A stretch of DNA of 64,000 nucleotides from Reticulascus tulasneorum (Eukaryota; Ascomycota; Sordariomycetes; Glomerellales; Reticulascaceae), in assembly GCA_001557505.1 (NCBI GenBank), contig LSAX01000003.1, positions 3,410,001 through 3,474,000 on the forward strand, written 5' to 3'. Positions 13,043 to 24,188 of this stretch are shown here, piece after piece (the stretch's first letter is position 1; each line of letters opens with the position of its first letter). Made by a program: the position numbers and the translations under genes. The notes under the pieces were generated by a model. That model ran no database searches. It saw only the letters and a list, made by a program, of their open reading frames with translations, and was not told where the DNA came from.

Positions 13043-13537
13043 CTAAGGGAACATCCAAAGCACGCGGATTGCCTGTTCTAACCCATCGTCGCTTTTGCCT
13101 TGGCCCTCGCGGCCGTTTTGTTCCTTGTCCAACTCAGCATATTCAGGCCTGCTCGACCACGCTCGTTTCTTGAGGACCAAGATAAGCCAAACAACAGTGA
13201 AGGTGCAAATTGGGTTGAGAACCCCAAAGCCCATGACCCAAGGATCCCAAAATGTTCCCTTCGTCGGCAGAGCTAGGATGAGCATCGGAACAGCAATTGT
13301 GAGAGAGCTGCCCAGTAACATCGCAGCCACCCGGATATCATTGTCCATCATCCCGGGCGCCAAGTCGCTGAAGGCGGATAGCCATTCTGGCAGATGAAGA
13401 ATCTCTTGAGTTTTCCGGCCCATACGCACTACCAGATCCCGCCGCTGAACGATGTGTTGGTCGATAATGAGGACACACCGGGTCAAAATGCCTCTGAAAA
13501 TGACTTGCCCAATGCACTCGCCAATACATTCTTCCAT
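13043..13537 (-). CDS. Hypothetical small membrane protein
   Basis: Open frame of 164 aa with a true ATG at 13537 and stop TAG at 13043-13045. I do not recognise the family. About residues 75-90 (LTIAVPMLILAL) and 105-122 (ICTFTVVWLILVL) look like two membrane-spanning segments. They flank a short loop and are followed by a basic, then acidic and hydrophilic C-terminus. The N-terminal third is Cys/Ile-rich without a clear signal peptide. There is no obvious intron. The isolated position between two minus-strand genes and the moderate codon bias leave open that this is one exon of a longer gene or a chance frame. Confidence 0.42.
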   Translation of the reverse strand: MEECIGECIGQVIFRGILTRCVLIIDQHIVQRRDLVVRMGRKTQEILHLPEWLSAFSDLAPGMMDNDIRVAAMLLGSSLTIAVPMLILALPTKGTFWDPWVMGFGVLNPICTFTVVWLILVLKKRAWSSRPEYAELDKEQNGREGQGKSDDGLEQAIRVLWMFP

Positions 13538-14846
13538 GGCTTTGTCCTCGAAAGTGTTATCCGATCTGCTGCAATCTATCGATAGAGAAAGACCGATTCG
13601 TGTGAACTTGTTACAGGTGGGTAGGAAGAGTTCAAATTATGAGACTGTAGGTCATGACTGCTTAACTTGGTTGATGTGAAGTGTATCAGATTTTGTATGT
13701 CGGAAGGCTTTTGTCGACACTGCTATGGAAGCAAGGGCATGGGCTTCTTTCTTCTTGGAAGATCTGATTTGGGAGGTGTGTGAAAGGTTTGATTCAACCT
13801 TGAGGTAGGTAGTCTCTCGCTTCATGACAGAGTTTAACTCCAGAAGGGTTCCCTCAAAACCGCAGCTGGTTGCTACCTGCATTTGTCCTGCCACAAGTTA
13901 CTAATCTACCTACATACATTCTACCAAGGTCGGTCGTGCCCATCACCATGGAAATTTGAGTACGGATCAACTTCTGTCAATTTAGGCAACGGCAAACGGA
14001 CATCTCACTCATTGGAGGCCAGTTGTGCTGCGCGCAATTCCCACGGGTGGGCTGGAATGCCCGCGATCCGCCGACAGTTGGTTCTGTAAAGATGGCACGA
14101 GGGCAAGCAGCTGGTCAGGTGCGAGCTGTGCCTACCTACCTTACTACACAAGTGTGTAATAGGTACAAATAATGGTGGTCGGCATCGGTACCTATGGCGA
14201 TCAGCACTGGTGATGTCGTGAGACATTCGTTGTTCTTGCCCAAGTCCGTATGATATCTCTTTCGCAACGAAGAACCTCTCAGATTTCTAACGTCATCGAA
14301 CTCCTGCGTGCCTACCCCTTTCAATCACCGTCGACATCTGTCTATACCTAGGTACCCGAGGAAAATTTGTCAGCGAAGGAGATCCAGGTTTGGTCTGCAC
14401 ATTCTTCAACAAAGCAAGCACGAACTTGTTGATGGTGTAGCTGTCTCGACATAGGCGCCTTCTTCTCAGCTCTTGCATATGTTGCTACATCGCCCAAGAA
14501 GAATCAGCACAATTACGAACCTATAAAACTTACGCATTTAACTTCGGTAGAGGCCGAATATCAACAAGTCTTCACCCATCAAGATCATGGTCGTGTTCTT
14601 TGAATGCTTTGTCAGTGCATCGTAAATTATCAGTGTTGCTAGACTACGCAGTGGAAAATGCGTTGAAGAAAGCAACCAACGGCATGCCGGTCTAGATATA
14701 ACATATAGATTTCCAAGAACAGGGCCGCCCCAGCACCTCTTCCAAAGAAGGTAAGTGAGAATCCTTCATACATCGCGCAAGTTCCTGGACCAGAACGGAT
14801 CAAAAGATGCAGAACAACAAATTAATTTGAGGATGCTGGCTAAGTT
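13538..14846. other. Intergenic region
   Basis: No supported gene in 1.3 kb. TAGG/CCTA-type tracts occur at 13804-13812, 13905-13918 and 14131-14144. The part near 14500-14840 is AT-rich and probably forms the 3' flank of the Dsc2-like gene. Confidence 0.5.
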
Positions 14847-15723
14847 CTACAACAGTCCTCTGAACTGTTCTCTTATGTCTTGACCTGCTGTTCTTCGTCT
14901 CCCAGCATCTCCAGCAAGCGGACCCTGAATCCCGGAGGCTGTCGCAGACGAAGTTTCACCCTCTAGTCTTCTTCTCAGCCCTTCAAACTCATCTCGCCTC
15001 TTCTGGGTCCTGATGCCAACCATCCAGCCTGGCAATCGCCATCGAGTCACTGCTCCAGGTAGCAGGTCGTTCCTCCAAGAGTACCCTACTACCCAGCCCA
15101 CCAAAGCTCCAAGCAACGACCCTGGCCACTGAAACAACGCCAATTGCAGTGCCAGAGCATAGCGGTAGGACTTATCCGACAATGTGACCCCGACAAACTG
15201 CTCATTTGTTGGCGGTGCTGGTGAAGTCGCGACGCGGTATCGATAGATGTGCGGTATAATTGCGTGATACTGGGCGAGTAACGCAAAGATGATGGGGGTC
15301 GGGCCAGCAGGCATATAGTTGAATACACCCACTGTGATCGGCCGCAGCACAAGGGCTAGTATAGTTGGCGGCAAGACCGCCGTGACGAGTCCGGACAAGA
15401 GGATGAAGGACTAGGTAGAAGAACAGTTAGGAATGCTGCTGCATGCAAGGACTCTAAGGATTGCTCACTGCGTATTTCCTGGACCCCCACACCTGCTCTA
15501 CCACCCTCATGTGGTATAGAGCCATGGACGCGAAGAGAACCTCACTCGAGTTTGTATAGCATAGCTGATAGGCTAGTATCCGCCAGAACTGCCGGTACTT
15601 CCATAGATGAGAATCGACCAGGATGTAGAAGTAATGCTTCACGTCGAATAGACTAGCCGCGATTGAAGTCGAGACTAGCCCGAGGACCAGTGTCCGCGTT
15701 ACTGGCGCGTTTGCGAAGGACAT
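14847..15723 (-). CDS. dsc2: Rhomboid-like DSC E3 ligase subunit 2 (UBAC2/Dsc2 family)
   Basis: Two exons, 15723-15469 and 15410-14847, with a 58-nt intron carrying a CCTAAC branch point; 272 aa. The protein follows the UBAC2/Dsc2 pattern: an N-terminal hydrophobic segment after NAPVTR, a conserved LWKYRQFWRI patch, YHMRVVEQVWGSRKYAS, then several membrane segments up to about residue 220. No rhomboid catalytic GxSG motif is present, as expected for a pseudoprotease. In fungi Dsc2 belongs to the Golgi/endosomal Dsc ubiquitin-ligase complex that acts in SREBP cleavage or membrane-protein quality control. Unlike human UBAC2 and fission yeast Dsc2, no C-terminal UBA domain is visible; the protein stops after REQFRGLL. 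It is divergent from the Rer2 gene. Confidence 0.85.
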
Positions 15724-16480
15724 GTTGACCGGACCCTTGACAGAGCGGCTGCTATCTCATCATTCTGGAATGTGGTTGATGGCCTGGCGGAAACAGCTAA
15801 CCCAGCTTTGAGCAGGTGTAGTAATTAGAGTCGTGTACTGCTGGGAGCTACAAGGAATGATCCAAGAACTACAGTGGCCTATTTGCAAGCTCTGCGCGGG
15901 GTTCTTCCGTGGAATGGTTGAACCGCTGTACTATTGTCGTTACTTTTGGGCGATGTTGGACCTGCTACGAAGCTAGCTCCTTGGATGTGGCATTGATTGA
16001 TGCCAGGTGGTTTCTTCCGCGTATTCGCCCGCCTGTAGCTCAGCCTGACTGGTGGGGTATCTCCCAGCAAATCAAACACCTGACCACTCGTTCAGGATTC
16101 CTGGGCATGACGAGGCTGGCACCGTGGTGTGGCTGGTTTCGCCCCTCTAATTCGTCCAGACTTCCCAGCGTTCGTCACAGCGGCCAACCCCTGTTCAATC
16201 TTCGTGACCCATGCAACGAAGCGGCCTTGCTACGTACTTCCTGGAGGCGCAGAACTCTGGATCGCAAAGCCTACTTTTTAAAATCATCATGGCCCAATTC
16301 CAACTGCAATCTGCTTTACATCGCAGTTGAACGACTTTCTTTTTTTAAAATACCCAAAAACACCCTCATTTGTATCAGTATTATATAACTGCCCTAGATA
16401 ATATCTGCAGGCTTCCCCTACGTATCCTACCGTCGCCCCCCCAAGCTACCATCTAAAAGCTTGCGCCACAGCAACTCGAC
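15724..16480. promoter_or_regulatory. Divergent promoter between Dsc2-like and Rer2 genes
   Basis: This 757-bp interval separates two head-to-head genes whose products both work in the endomembrane system, so it must hold both promoters. No clear TATA element or known factor site stands out. A 159-codon frame at 15909-16388 has no family resemblance and is regarded as chance. Confidence 0.5.
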
Positions 16481-17676
16481 ATGTCGAACGCTTACCTCGC
16501 CGACATCAGCAAATGGCTGACTAGCTCTCCGCCCGCCGAATGGGCTATCAAACAACTTCGCGAGCTCTTGATTGGGTCCTTGAAGCAGGGCCCAATCCCA
16601 CTACATGTGGCTTTCGAGATGGACGGGAATCGGAGGTACGCGCGTACCAGGAGAATGGAGACAATCGAGGGCCACCACCACGGATTCGAGGCTCTGGCAC
16701 GGGTATGCCTCCTGTTATGATGCGAAAGACCTCGGCGCAGATTGCTAATTGGCTTAGATTCTGGAGATTTGCTACAAGTGCGGTGTGAAGGTCGTGACGG
16801 TTTATGCGTTTAGCATCGAGAATTTCAACAGACCGAAATACGAGGTCGATGGGCTGATGGCGCTCGCCAAGGTGAAACTTGAGCAATTGACGCACCACGG
16901 TGACTTACTTGATCGATATGGCGCAAGCGTTCAGGTACTCGGCCAGAGGGACCTCATTCGGCAGGACGTGTTGGACGTGGTGGACAGAGCAGTAAACATG
17001 ACAAAATACAACAAACGGTAAGCAAGGCGCTCTGAAATACCAACTGGCTTCTGACGTTGATCGATATAGGTCCGTGTTGAATATCTGCTTCCCGTATACC
17101 TCGAGGGAAGAAATGACCACGGCGATCCGCTCCACCGTCGACGAGTACATGATGCCTCCTGGTCCAAAGTTCACACCCTTCCCAGCAGCTCGCATTACCC
17201 AGAAGATACTGTCGAAGCAGTTAGATAGGCGGGAACCGATGCCAACAATACGCGACAACTCCCCGACCCCGTCTTCTCGATCCGACGCCGACGATGGGAC
17301 ATCTTCGTCGACAACTCTGCCACCAGACTCACCATCTCCACCGTTGCAGAACCGGCCTGGGTCGTCTGGCGGTCTCCGTCTCAAAAACCCGGAGACTATC
17401 ACGGTAGAAACACTGAATAACCACATGTACACGGCTGGAAATCCCCCGTTGGATATTTTCGTCCGCACTAGCGGTGTCGAGAGACTGAGTGACTTTATGT
17501 TATGGCAATGCCACCAGGACACACATATATTCTTTCTCAAGTGTCTGTGGCCTGAGTTCGACCTCCATCACTTCATCCCGGTCCTCCTTGAGTGGCAATG
17601 GAGACAAAAACAGGTTGAGAGAGACGTCCGCCCCCTTCAAAAGCAAAGGAGTGTGAAGGGAGTCAAGACAGCATGA
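16481..17676 (+). CDS. RER2: Dehydrodolichyl diphosphate synthase (cis-prenyltransferase)
   Basis: Three exons, 16481-16702, 16758-17017 and 17070-17676, with introns of 55 and 52 nt; 362 aa. It catalyses chain elongation of farnesyl diphosphate with isopentenyl diphosphate to dehydrodolichyl diphosphate at the ER, the first committed step of dolichol synthesis for glycosylation. The catalytic signature [14 protein letters not shown] lies at about residues 42-55 and [15 protein letters not shown] at about 84-98. The substrate-binding block [19 protein letters not shown] is near 289-307. A Ser/Pro/Asp-rich insertion of about 50 residues (about 220-267) splits the domain before that block; similar spacers occur in filamentous fungi. 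The family usually works with a Nus1-type partner, which is not in this window. Confidence 0.93.
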
Positions 17677-18567
17677 TGAGTTCTGGCGGACTTGACGGGA
17701 CATACTTATCGGACGGCATAATATTATTTCACACGAACGACATACCTGGACAGGTAGCTTGTGGTTTGCGGTACTCTGAAGTTGAACCTTGACCAGTGCC
17801 TGGCCTGGAGCTAGGTTCTCTGGACCAAAACAAAATCATGGGTAGAAAGTAGATATACCAACGGCGTTGACCAGAGATAAATCGTACTGAATAGAAGCAT
17901 CAGTTGCATACCAAGACTCTATTGTTCCTTGACAAACTCATGGCAAACCCGAGTTTCAACTCTGGTGGCATTAAATGGCTGCAGGAGTGAATGGTCCGAG
18001 GACTTGCCTCTAAGGCTGAGTAACTTTTTCACGACCAAAGTTTGTCTCATTCCAATGCATCCCCTCGTGGTGAAATGTGATTTAGAGCACCGATGACGCA
18101 GTGCGCGTGGCTAGTTAACATGTGGCTCAATAGTCCAGGTACGGATTACAGATTTCCCCCAGGAGCAGCTGTCGGCGCCTCAGGCTGAAAATTTTCGGTC
18201 CTCATGAGCGCTGTGGCATCGGTTCGTGCGGGCTCCCACTGCGCCCGCGGTAGGTAGATCAGTGCTCCCCAAAAAGAATGGAAGATGCCGAAGTGTCGCT
18301 CTGTCGCCCACTACTCGATTTTGCACGCGCTCTCCCCTCCTACCTCTCTCTAGCTCCATGACATTTCCGACATCCTCAAGCCTGTCCTGAACGCAGAATG
18401 TCCTAGGGCACTTCATTCCAAGTTCCTTTTTGGCGCAACTCTCGTTACTTTCCCCCCCAAACGTGTCCCCCGATTCATATCGAGCCCGTCCCGCCTCCCA
18501 AGCCCGTTCGACACCCAGCCCTCCTCATCGACCTTACCCTTCCACCAACACCGCTTCTGCTTTCGCA
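17677..18567. other. Intergenic region and leader of the ING gene
   Basis: 3' flank of the Rer2 gene followed by the promoter and a pyrimidine-rich leader of the ING-family gene (about 18300-18567). A short GGTAGGTAG tract lies at 18249-18257. The frame of the ING gene is open upstream to about 18430 but has no ATG before 18568. Confidence 0.5.
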
Positions 18568-20767
18568 ATGAAGTCGGCCAAGCCTCCCTCGATGGATGCG
18601 CCGTCGAATCGCAGGTCGCAGCCTGTTCGACAGACACGAACGAACCCGCCGCGAGCCTCTGGCCAACGGGGGTCTCTCAGCGGCCGAGATGCCCTCATCG
18701 GCGTCCCGGCCCCAGACCAACCCATCGAGATCTTTCCCGCTATCACGCACTTTGCAGACGCAATCACGGCTCTCCCGAAAGAGCTAGTTAGGCATTTCAC
18801 GCTACTAAAAGAGGTCGACGCCAAGATTTTCGCGCCAGAAGAGGGCCTCTTCCAGCTCGTCGACGCTGCCATGAACGCCGCTCCGGTAGAGCCACGACCA
18901 ACGAACGACTCGTCGAGCAGCATCGCATTGGCCTCAGCACCGATGAGCGCGCAGAATAGTTCCAGCGGAATTGTCCTCAGCAACAATGTTCAACCCGTTC
19001 CTTCGACAGACGGTTCATACACTGCCTCAGTTTTCGATCCGGGCAACCTTCCGCGCCGACAGCTCTTCAGGCAAACCGCTTTTAAGATACAAGAAATGCT
19101 GGTGTCGTTGGAGGAGAAGAACCACGTCATCTCAGCAGCGAACGAGGCTCTACAGAAGCAGCTTGCCCGCGTCGACGACGTCTGGCCACACATCGAAAGC
19201 GAATTCAGCGACGAGGCTAAATGGGGCAGCACTACTCATTGGGCATATCCGGAAAACAGAGCTGGCAAGGCAGGGCAAGCTGAGCGCTCGCGGCGTGAAG
19301 GCGCCGCAGCCATCTCCGCTGCCGCCCAGCAGTTGGCAGACGAAGCGGCAGCGCGTAGCGACGCAAGAAAGCAGGCTGTCCAGGCCAAGAGGAACCTGAA
19401 GACGCAACACCAGGAATCCGACTTTGACGACCCCGAAGGCCGCAATAAACCCGAGCCAGGCAAGAAGGGACACGGCGCTGGTAAGGTGCGGAAGACAGCC
19501 GAAGTCGCTGCCAATGTCGGTCTGGGCATCTCTACAAACGGTGCAGTCAAGCCAAATCCAGCGCCGAAACGTCGAAAGGTCGAAAAGACACCTAGCGGGC
19601 CTGTGCCGACAGAGCGTGCCATGGCGACTGTTTTCGGGAACACCGCACCCAAAGCGAAGACAACAAGTCCCAGAGAGACCCCGGCTCCAGAAGCAGGAGC
19701 AAAGAAACGGAAGGCGCTTCCCACGGGGACGGGACAATCAAAGAAAAGGTTTGCCATCCCAGATCTACCGTCCTCAGATGACTTTTTGGGGCATGTCACT
19801 AACTCGATCACGTACAGCAGAAACGGAATCGCCGCCATGTCCCCGTCGGTGGCATCCTCCCCCGTCCTAAGCGCCTTTCCCGACCTGAAAGTTCCGCGGG
19901 CCTCTCCGGCACCTTCGGTCGCACGAGTTGCGGCGACATCCCGCGCTAGAGGGAATTCTACTCAGTCGGCGAACGTGGAGAACGGAAAGCCACGCCCTTC
20001 ATCCTCTGCGTCGAACAAACCAAACGGCGCTCCACCAGGCACGCCAGATTTGGCACCGCCGACCAGCTGGCCGCGACCTGTGGTTGAAAACAAGGTGATG
20101 GAGAAACCAAGCCTGCCGGCCAAGTTGGATACTTCGAAGAAAGAGCCCGTTGTGGCTGAGGTACCAGAGGCAATTGGCACAATCGTCAATACCACCGGGG
20201 CCAAAAAGGAGATCACAAAGGTGGAAGAGCCAGAACGTAAGAGTGAACCAGCACCGCCACCGGTAGTCCACACGACAACCATCACCACCGTGACAAAGAG
20301 TGGCAGGGCGAGCAAGCCATCCACACCAGCATTAGCTACCTTCCAAGAAGCGGCACGATCTAGGTCAGCTCGAAATGCGGAGCATAATAACCACAACAAC
20401 AAGCGGAAGAAGAGCAACGCGGCCGCCCAAGCACTTGCAGCCAAACTGGCGGATGAGGATGCCAACAGCAGCATGCAAGGAGACGACGAAGAGGTTGAGA
20501 TTGATGCGGATGAACCTACCTACTGCTACTGCAATAGTGTCAGCTATGGCGAAATGGTAGCCTGCGACGCAGATGGCTGCGCTCGCGAGTGGTTCCACTT
20601 GGAATGTGTTGGATTGAAGGTTGCCCCGAAGGGCAATGGTAAGCATCTTTCCCCGTGCTACAGTCGAGGATGAAACCAGAAGCTAATCGTACGCTGCAGC
20701 GAAATGGTATTGCGAGGATTGTAAAGAACGTCTAAAAGCAGGAGGCAAAAAGGTCAACGGCAGATAA
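18568..20767 (+). CDS. ING-family PHD-finger chromatin protein
   Basis: Two exons, 18568-20638 and 20700-20767, with a 61-nt intron (branch GCTAAT); 712 aa. Residues about 45-110 match the ING N-terminal helix region (ITHFADAITALPKELVRHFT, LLKEVDAKIFAPEE). The C-terminus is a C4HC3 PHD finger (TYCYCNSVSYGEMVACD through WFHLECVGL to KWYCEDCKER) that should read histone H3 lysine-4 methylation. The intron splits the finger, so both exons are needed for the last two cysteines. Between the two domains lie about 450 residues of low complexity, rich in Ala, Pro, Lys and Ser with basic clusters (KRRKVEK). ING proteins are subunits of histone acetyltransferase or Rpd3-type deacetylase complexes; Pho23, Yng1 or Yng2 orthology cannot be decided from sequence alone. 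Confidence 0.9.
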
Positions 20768-23700
20768 CAGAGGAATTATGCCTGGTTTGATGGATCTGAC
20801 ACCATCCCGAGCATCTGAGAGCCAGCCAGCAGCAGCTTTATTTCTTCTCCTTCTTCTTCTTCATCATCATCATCATCATCATCTTTTTATCTTCTTCTTC
20901 TTCTTCTTTGTTCCTTGCACTCAGCTTGATGCATAGCTTTTTCATTTTCGTATGATATCATAATTGGCGTTTTGCTTTGGAAGCCTATCGTGGCTGGCCA
21001 GGAACTCATACAATGACATAGCGGTCGGTTGGGATGGAAGCTGGAATAGGTTCAAGGCCGACTTCTCTAAGGCCGGCATGGGATCTTGGCCGGGAGAGCC
21101 CTAATCCGTCCGCATCGTACATATTACCTTATTTAGTAACTTACGATGGGAGAGGCGCAGATGGAGTCAGTGGTCGTTACGAAGACGGATGAGGGGCCGG
21201 TGCTCCTGTACGGAGGAGTTAGCTAGAATGGCTACCTCGCGGGCCTAGGCGGCTTGGAAGGCATGGAATATACTACGCCTGAACACTCTCTGCTTTCCCA
21301 AGTACATCCTAGTGCTGTCTGTTGGCCAACCTCTAAATGGCGTGATGAGACGGAGTCTCCAGGCCTGACGAGTCCCGTGACCCAACGTGCCAACCTGTGT
21401 GATATCGGATCCAAGCGGGGCGGTTAGCTCCCGATGGCATTTGCAGGCCAGGGCGGCACCGGGGGGGTCCAGAAGGTCCGCGGAGTTGTAAGAAACAGCT
21501 GTTACTCAATGGCTGCAGGGGGGCGGATAGATGCAGGCTATGACGTTTTCAGCTGTTGGGATGGGGCCATCCGAGCCGCTCCTGGTAAATATCTGGGGTA
21601 AATCTGCTAATCCGTTGCATCTCCAATTGTCTTGCTACCTTGTGCATACATACATAGCATAGCACATCGGTCTGCTTTGCCAGCAGCTGGGCCGTTCTTT
21701 CTTGGCCCGCCCATCATGCGCGGCGCTTGGGGGGAAGTAGCACGAGGTCGGTGGACGAATGGTGTTTGGCTCTTGCGACGGCTGTGCGAGGGATTCGGGT
21801 CCGTTGGAGCAGATTGGGAGCTGAGGAGCTAATGGCGTACGCTACATACCTTATTTGTGGATTAGGTAGGTTAGTTGATTCGAGGATAGTTGTGACGGGG
21901 ATGGGCCCTGGTGATCTCGGAGCGGTTTGCGGTGTTCCTGAGAATTTGGAGTAAGGCAGGGCGGCTGGCCTCGGTTCATCTGAGAAAAGGTAGTGGTAGT
22001 AGCAGCTGTTTTTTTTTTGCCTTCGTTTCCTTTTCTATCATTCCTTTCCATCGTAATGCCTACCAATTGCCTAGGTAGGTACCTAGGCATATATGTATGC
22101 ACCTCTGAAAGTAACTGCAGCACCACGAGGCCGACCAGGGGGTGAGAAAGCTAACCTACCTCGTAAGGCCTGATGCGTTTGACGGCGGACGTTGGTACAT
22201 ACCTAGTAGTTGGTGGTGGCACGGAGATCTCGGTAACCTTGCATTTGCACCATCGGAAGACCTTTTGGAGGGGGGAGGGGGGAGGGGGGTCCCTGGCGCC
22301 GCCTTTTCTCGGGGTCTTTCTGTTCAATTTTCCATCCGATCTCGAAAGCCCCAAAAAATTGCCCATCACCGAAAGTCGCCCGGCCACAGCCCTCCCCCGG
22401 ATTCCATGATTACCACTAACCGCCCACGTACGCAGTTGGGTTTTCGAATACGGGGCTGGTCTAGCTGAAAAAGCTCGTCGCCTCTGCGGAGACCCCGTGA
22501 CACGGTTCACATGGGCTGCGACATCGCATTGTCCGCCAAGGGTTCCTACAGTCATACTATGACTGATCTTCCCACTGGCGGGGAACGTCAGTTTTGGCGG
22601 AAGAGTTTTCCCAGTTTCTATTAGTCGTAGCTTGCATCGATTACGTTTCCGAAATGCCCTTCTTCGCCTCATCTGACGGCCACACACTCACTCACTCACA
22701 CACACACGCATGCGTTGCACCAACCGGACCACCCAGCCATCCAGCCATCCAGCGCCGAGCGAACCAGCCGGCAGGCTCTGTTGCTTTCTCTGTCTCTCAG
22801 CCGCCTGTTTGGCAAGGGGTCTAATTGCCAATCATTAGCCCATGGGGTGCTTTGTTACTGGTTAACCAGTCCCAGTATATCGTGTCCGGTGGACTACGTG
22901 GTAGTAAGCACATCCAAAGTATGCGCCTAGGTATGACGCCAGATACCTGGGCGTTCCAGTTTTTTACTTTCGTACCGCGTCTCTCCCGCCATCTGCAACC
23001 CTTATGGCGATGAGAGATGATATGGGTGATATTTTACCTATGCCCTGGCAAAGACTCGGAGGATCTGATGGAATCGCATCGCCCATTGCAGGCCGGCAAC
23101 CCAACTCATGTCCATCATCAGGATCCATCATCATCATCGCCATGCTACGCGACACGACATTTGAGCATTCCCATTACCAAATACCCGTCCAATCACTTCC
23201 GGCTCTTTGGCTGTTTCTGCCCCCTTTCCCGGCGGCCATGATCGGCTCTCCAGCTCCTGTCCACTCGCGCTCTGCAAGTCCTACAAGCGTAGTCTAACTC
23301 CAAAACATGGCCCTGCCGGGCTCCGTCTGTTGCTGGCTTGTTCGCTACCACCAAGGTCCGACCTCGTTCTCCGCCTCCCGCCCGACTCGTGAGCAGTGCT
23401 CAGGTGACCGGGCAGAGCCTGGTCTCCAATTCCCTTTGTTTCCATTACCCAATTTTCAACAAAGAGGAATCCATTTTGACTCTTTGCTTTGCTATATTAA
23501 TCTGCGGGCCGCAGCCCAACGCCTGCTGCGTGCCCTTTACTCCGCATTTGAAGAGCGAAAGTGATGAGCTGGCTACCCTGTCTTGCTTGACTAAGACAAC
23601 TCTTTCTACATACCCAATCCATCTACGGATTACACACCTGTCTACTTTAGTTCCTGCAGAGCACACACGCACCCCCCTGTCCTACTTACTTATTGAAACA

Positions 23701-24188
23701 CCCTTACTCCTCATCTGCTACTGCTCCTTAGCAGCCAGGTATTGCGGCGGCGCATCATCATCACCTCAGAGATTGCGTATAGCACGTTTTCTCTCGTGTT
23801 ACGGCTGTTTTACACACCAAACTACTCCATTTGTCTGGACCACCTTGCCTGGCACCTGGTCCGAACCATCCACCTCAAACAAAAACATCCGTCTTCCCCG
23901 CATTGCATCAACTTCCTGTTACCTAAAAGTCTGGGACTTTGACTAATAAAAAAGCCTCCGGCTTCCTTTATTGACCGACCCGGGCCTGGCGTTTTGCTGG
24001 CACAAGTCGTACAAGCCCAGCAGCATTCAGCAAAGACGCCATTGAGAGAAGGCACCTAACTGGACTGGTCCGGTACTGTACTGCATCGCACAGTAGCCTG
24101 CACTGGGGGGAGGGGGAAAGCTCGCATCGGCCAAGCCAGACCTCCTACCTTGACGGCCGCACACCGCAGCTAAGGTACCTCTTGCACC
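20768..24188. other. 3.4 kb intergenic region
   Basis: It contains the 3' UTR of the ING gene with trinucleotide repeats. TAGG-type tracts occur at 21862-21873 and 22070-22087, and CACT/CA repeats near 22686-22710. From about 23400 there is a pyrimidine-rich stretch likely to be promoter and leader of the F-box gene. A 202-codon frame at 23338-23946 has no protein-like composition and probably lies in that leader. No gene is supported. Confidence 0.55.
20841..20909 (+). repeat. Trinucleotide microsatellites (TTC, CAT, CTT) in the 3' UTR of the ING gene
   Basis: Three adjacent short tandem repeats lie 70-140 nt after the stop codon: TTC units (about 20841-20861), about seven CAT units (about 20862-20883) and six CTT units (about 20890-20907). 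They give a strongly pyrimidine-biased transcript end. Confidence 0.85.

Noticed and set aside
15909..16388. 159-codon plus-strand frame between Dsc2-like and Rer2 genes
   Set aside because: No domain, no codon bias, and it occupies the shared promoter region.
19150..19838. 195- and 200-codon minus-strand frames
   Set aside because: Both are antisense to the low-complexity middle of the ING protein.
23338..23946. 202-codon plus-strand frame
   Set aside because: No family resemblance, Ser/Thr/Leu composition typical of translated pyrimidine-rich leader, and it precedes the F-box gene where a 5' UTR is expected.
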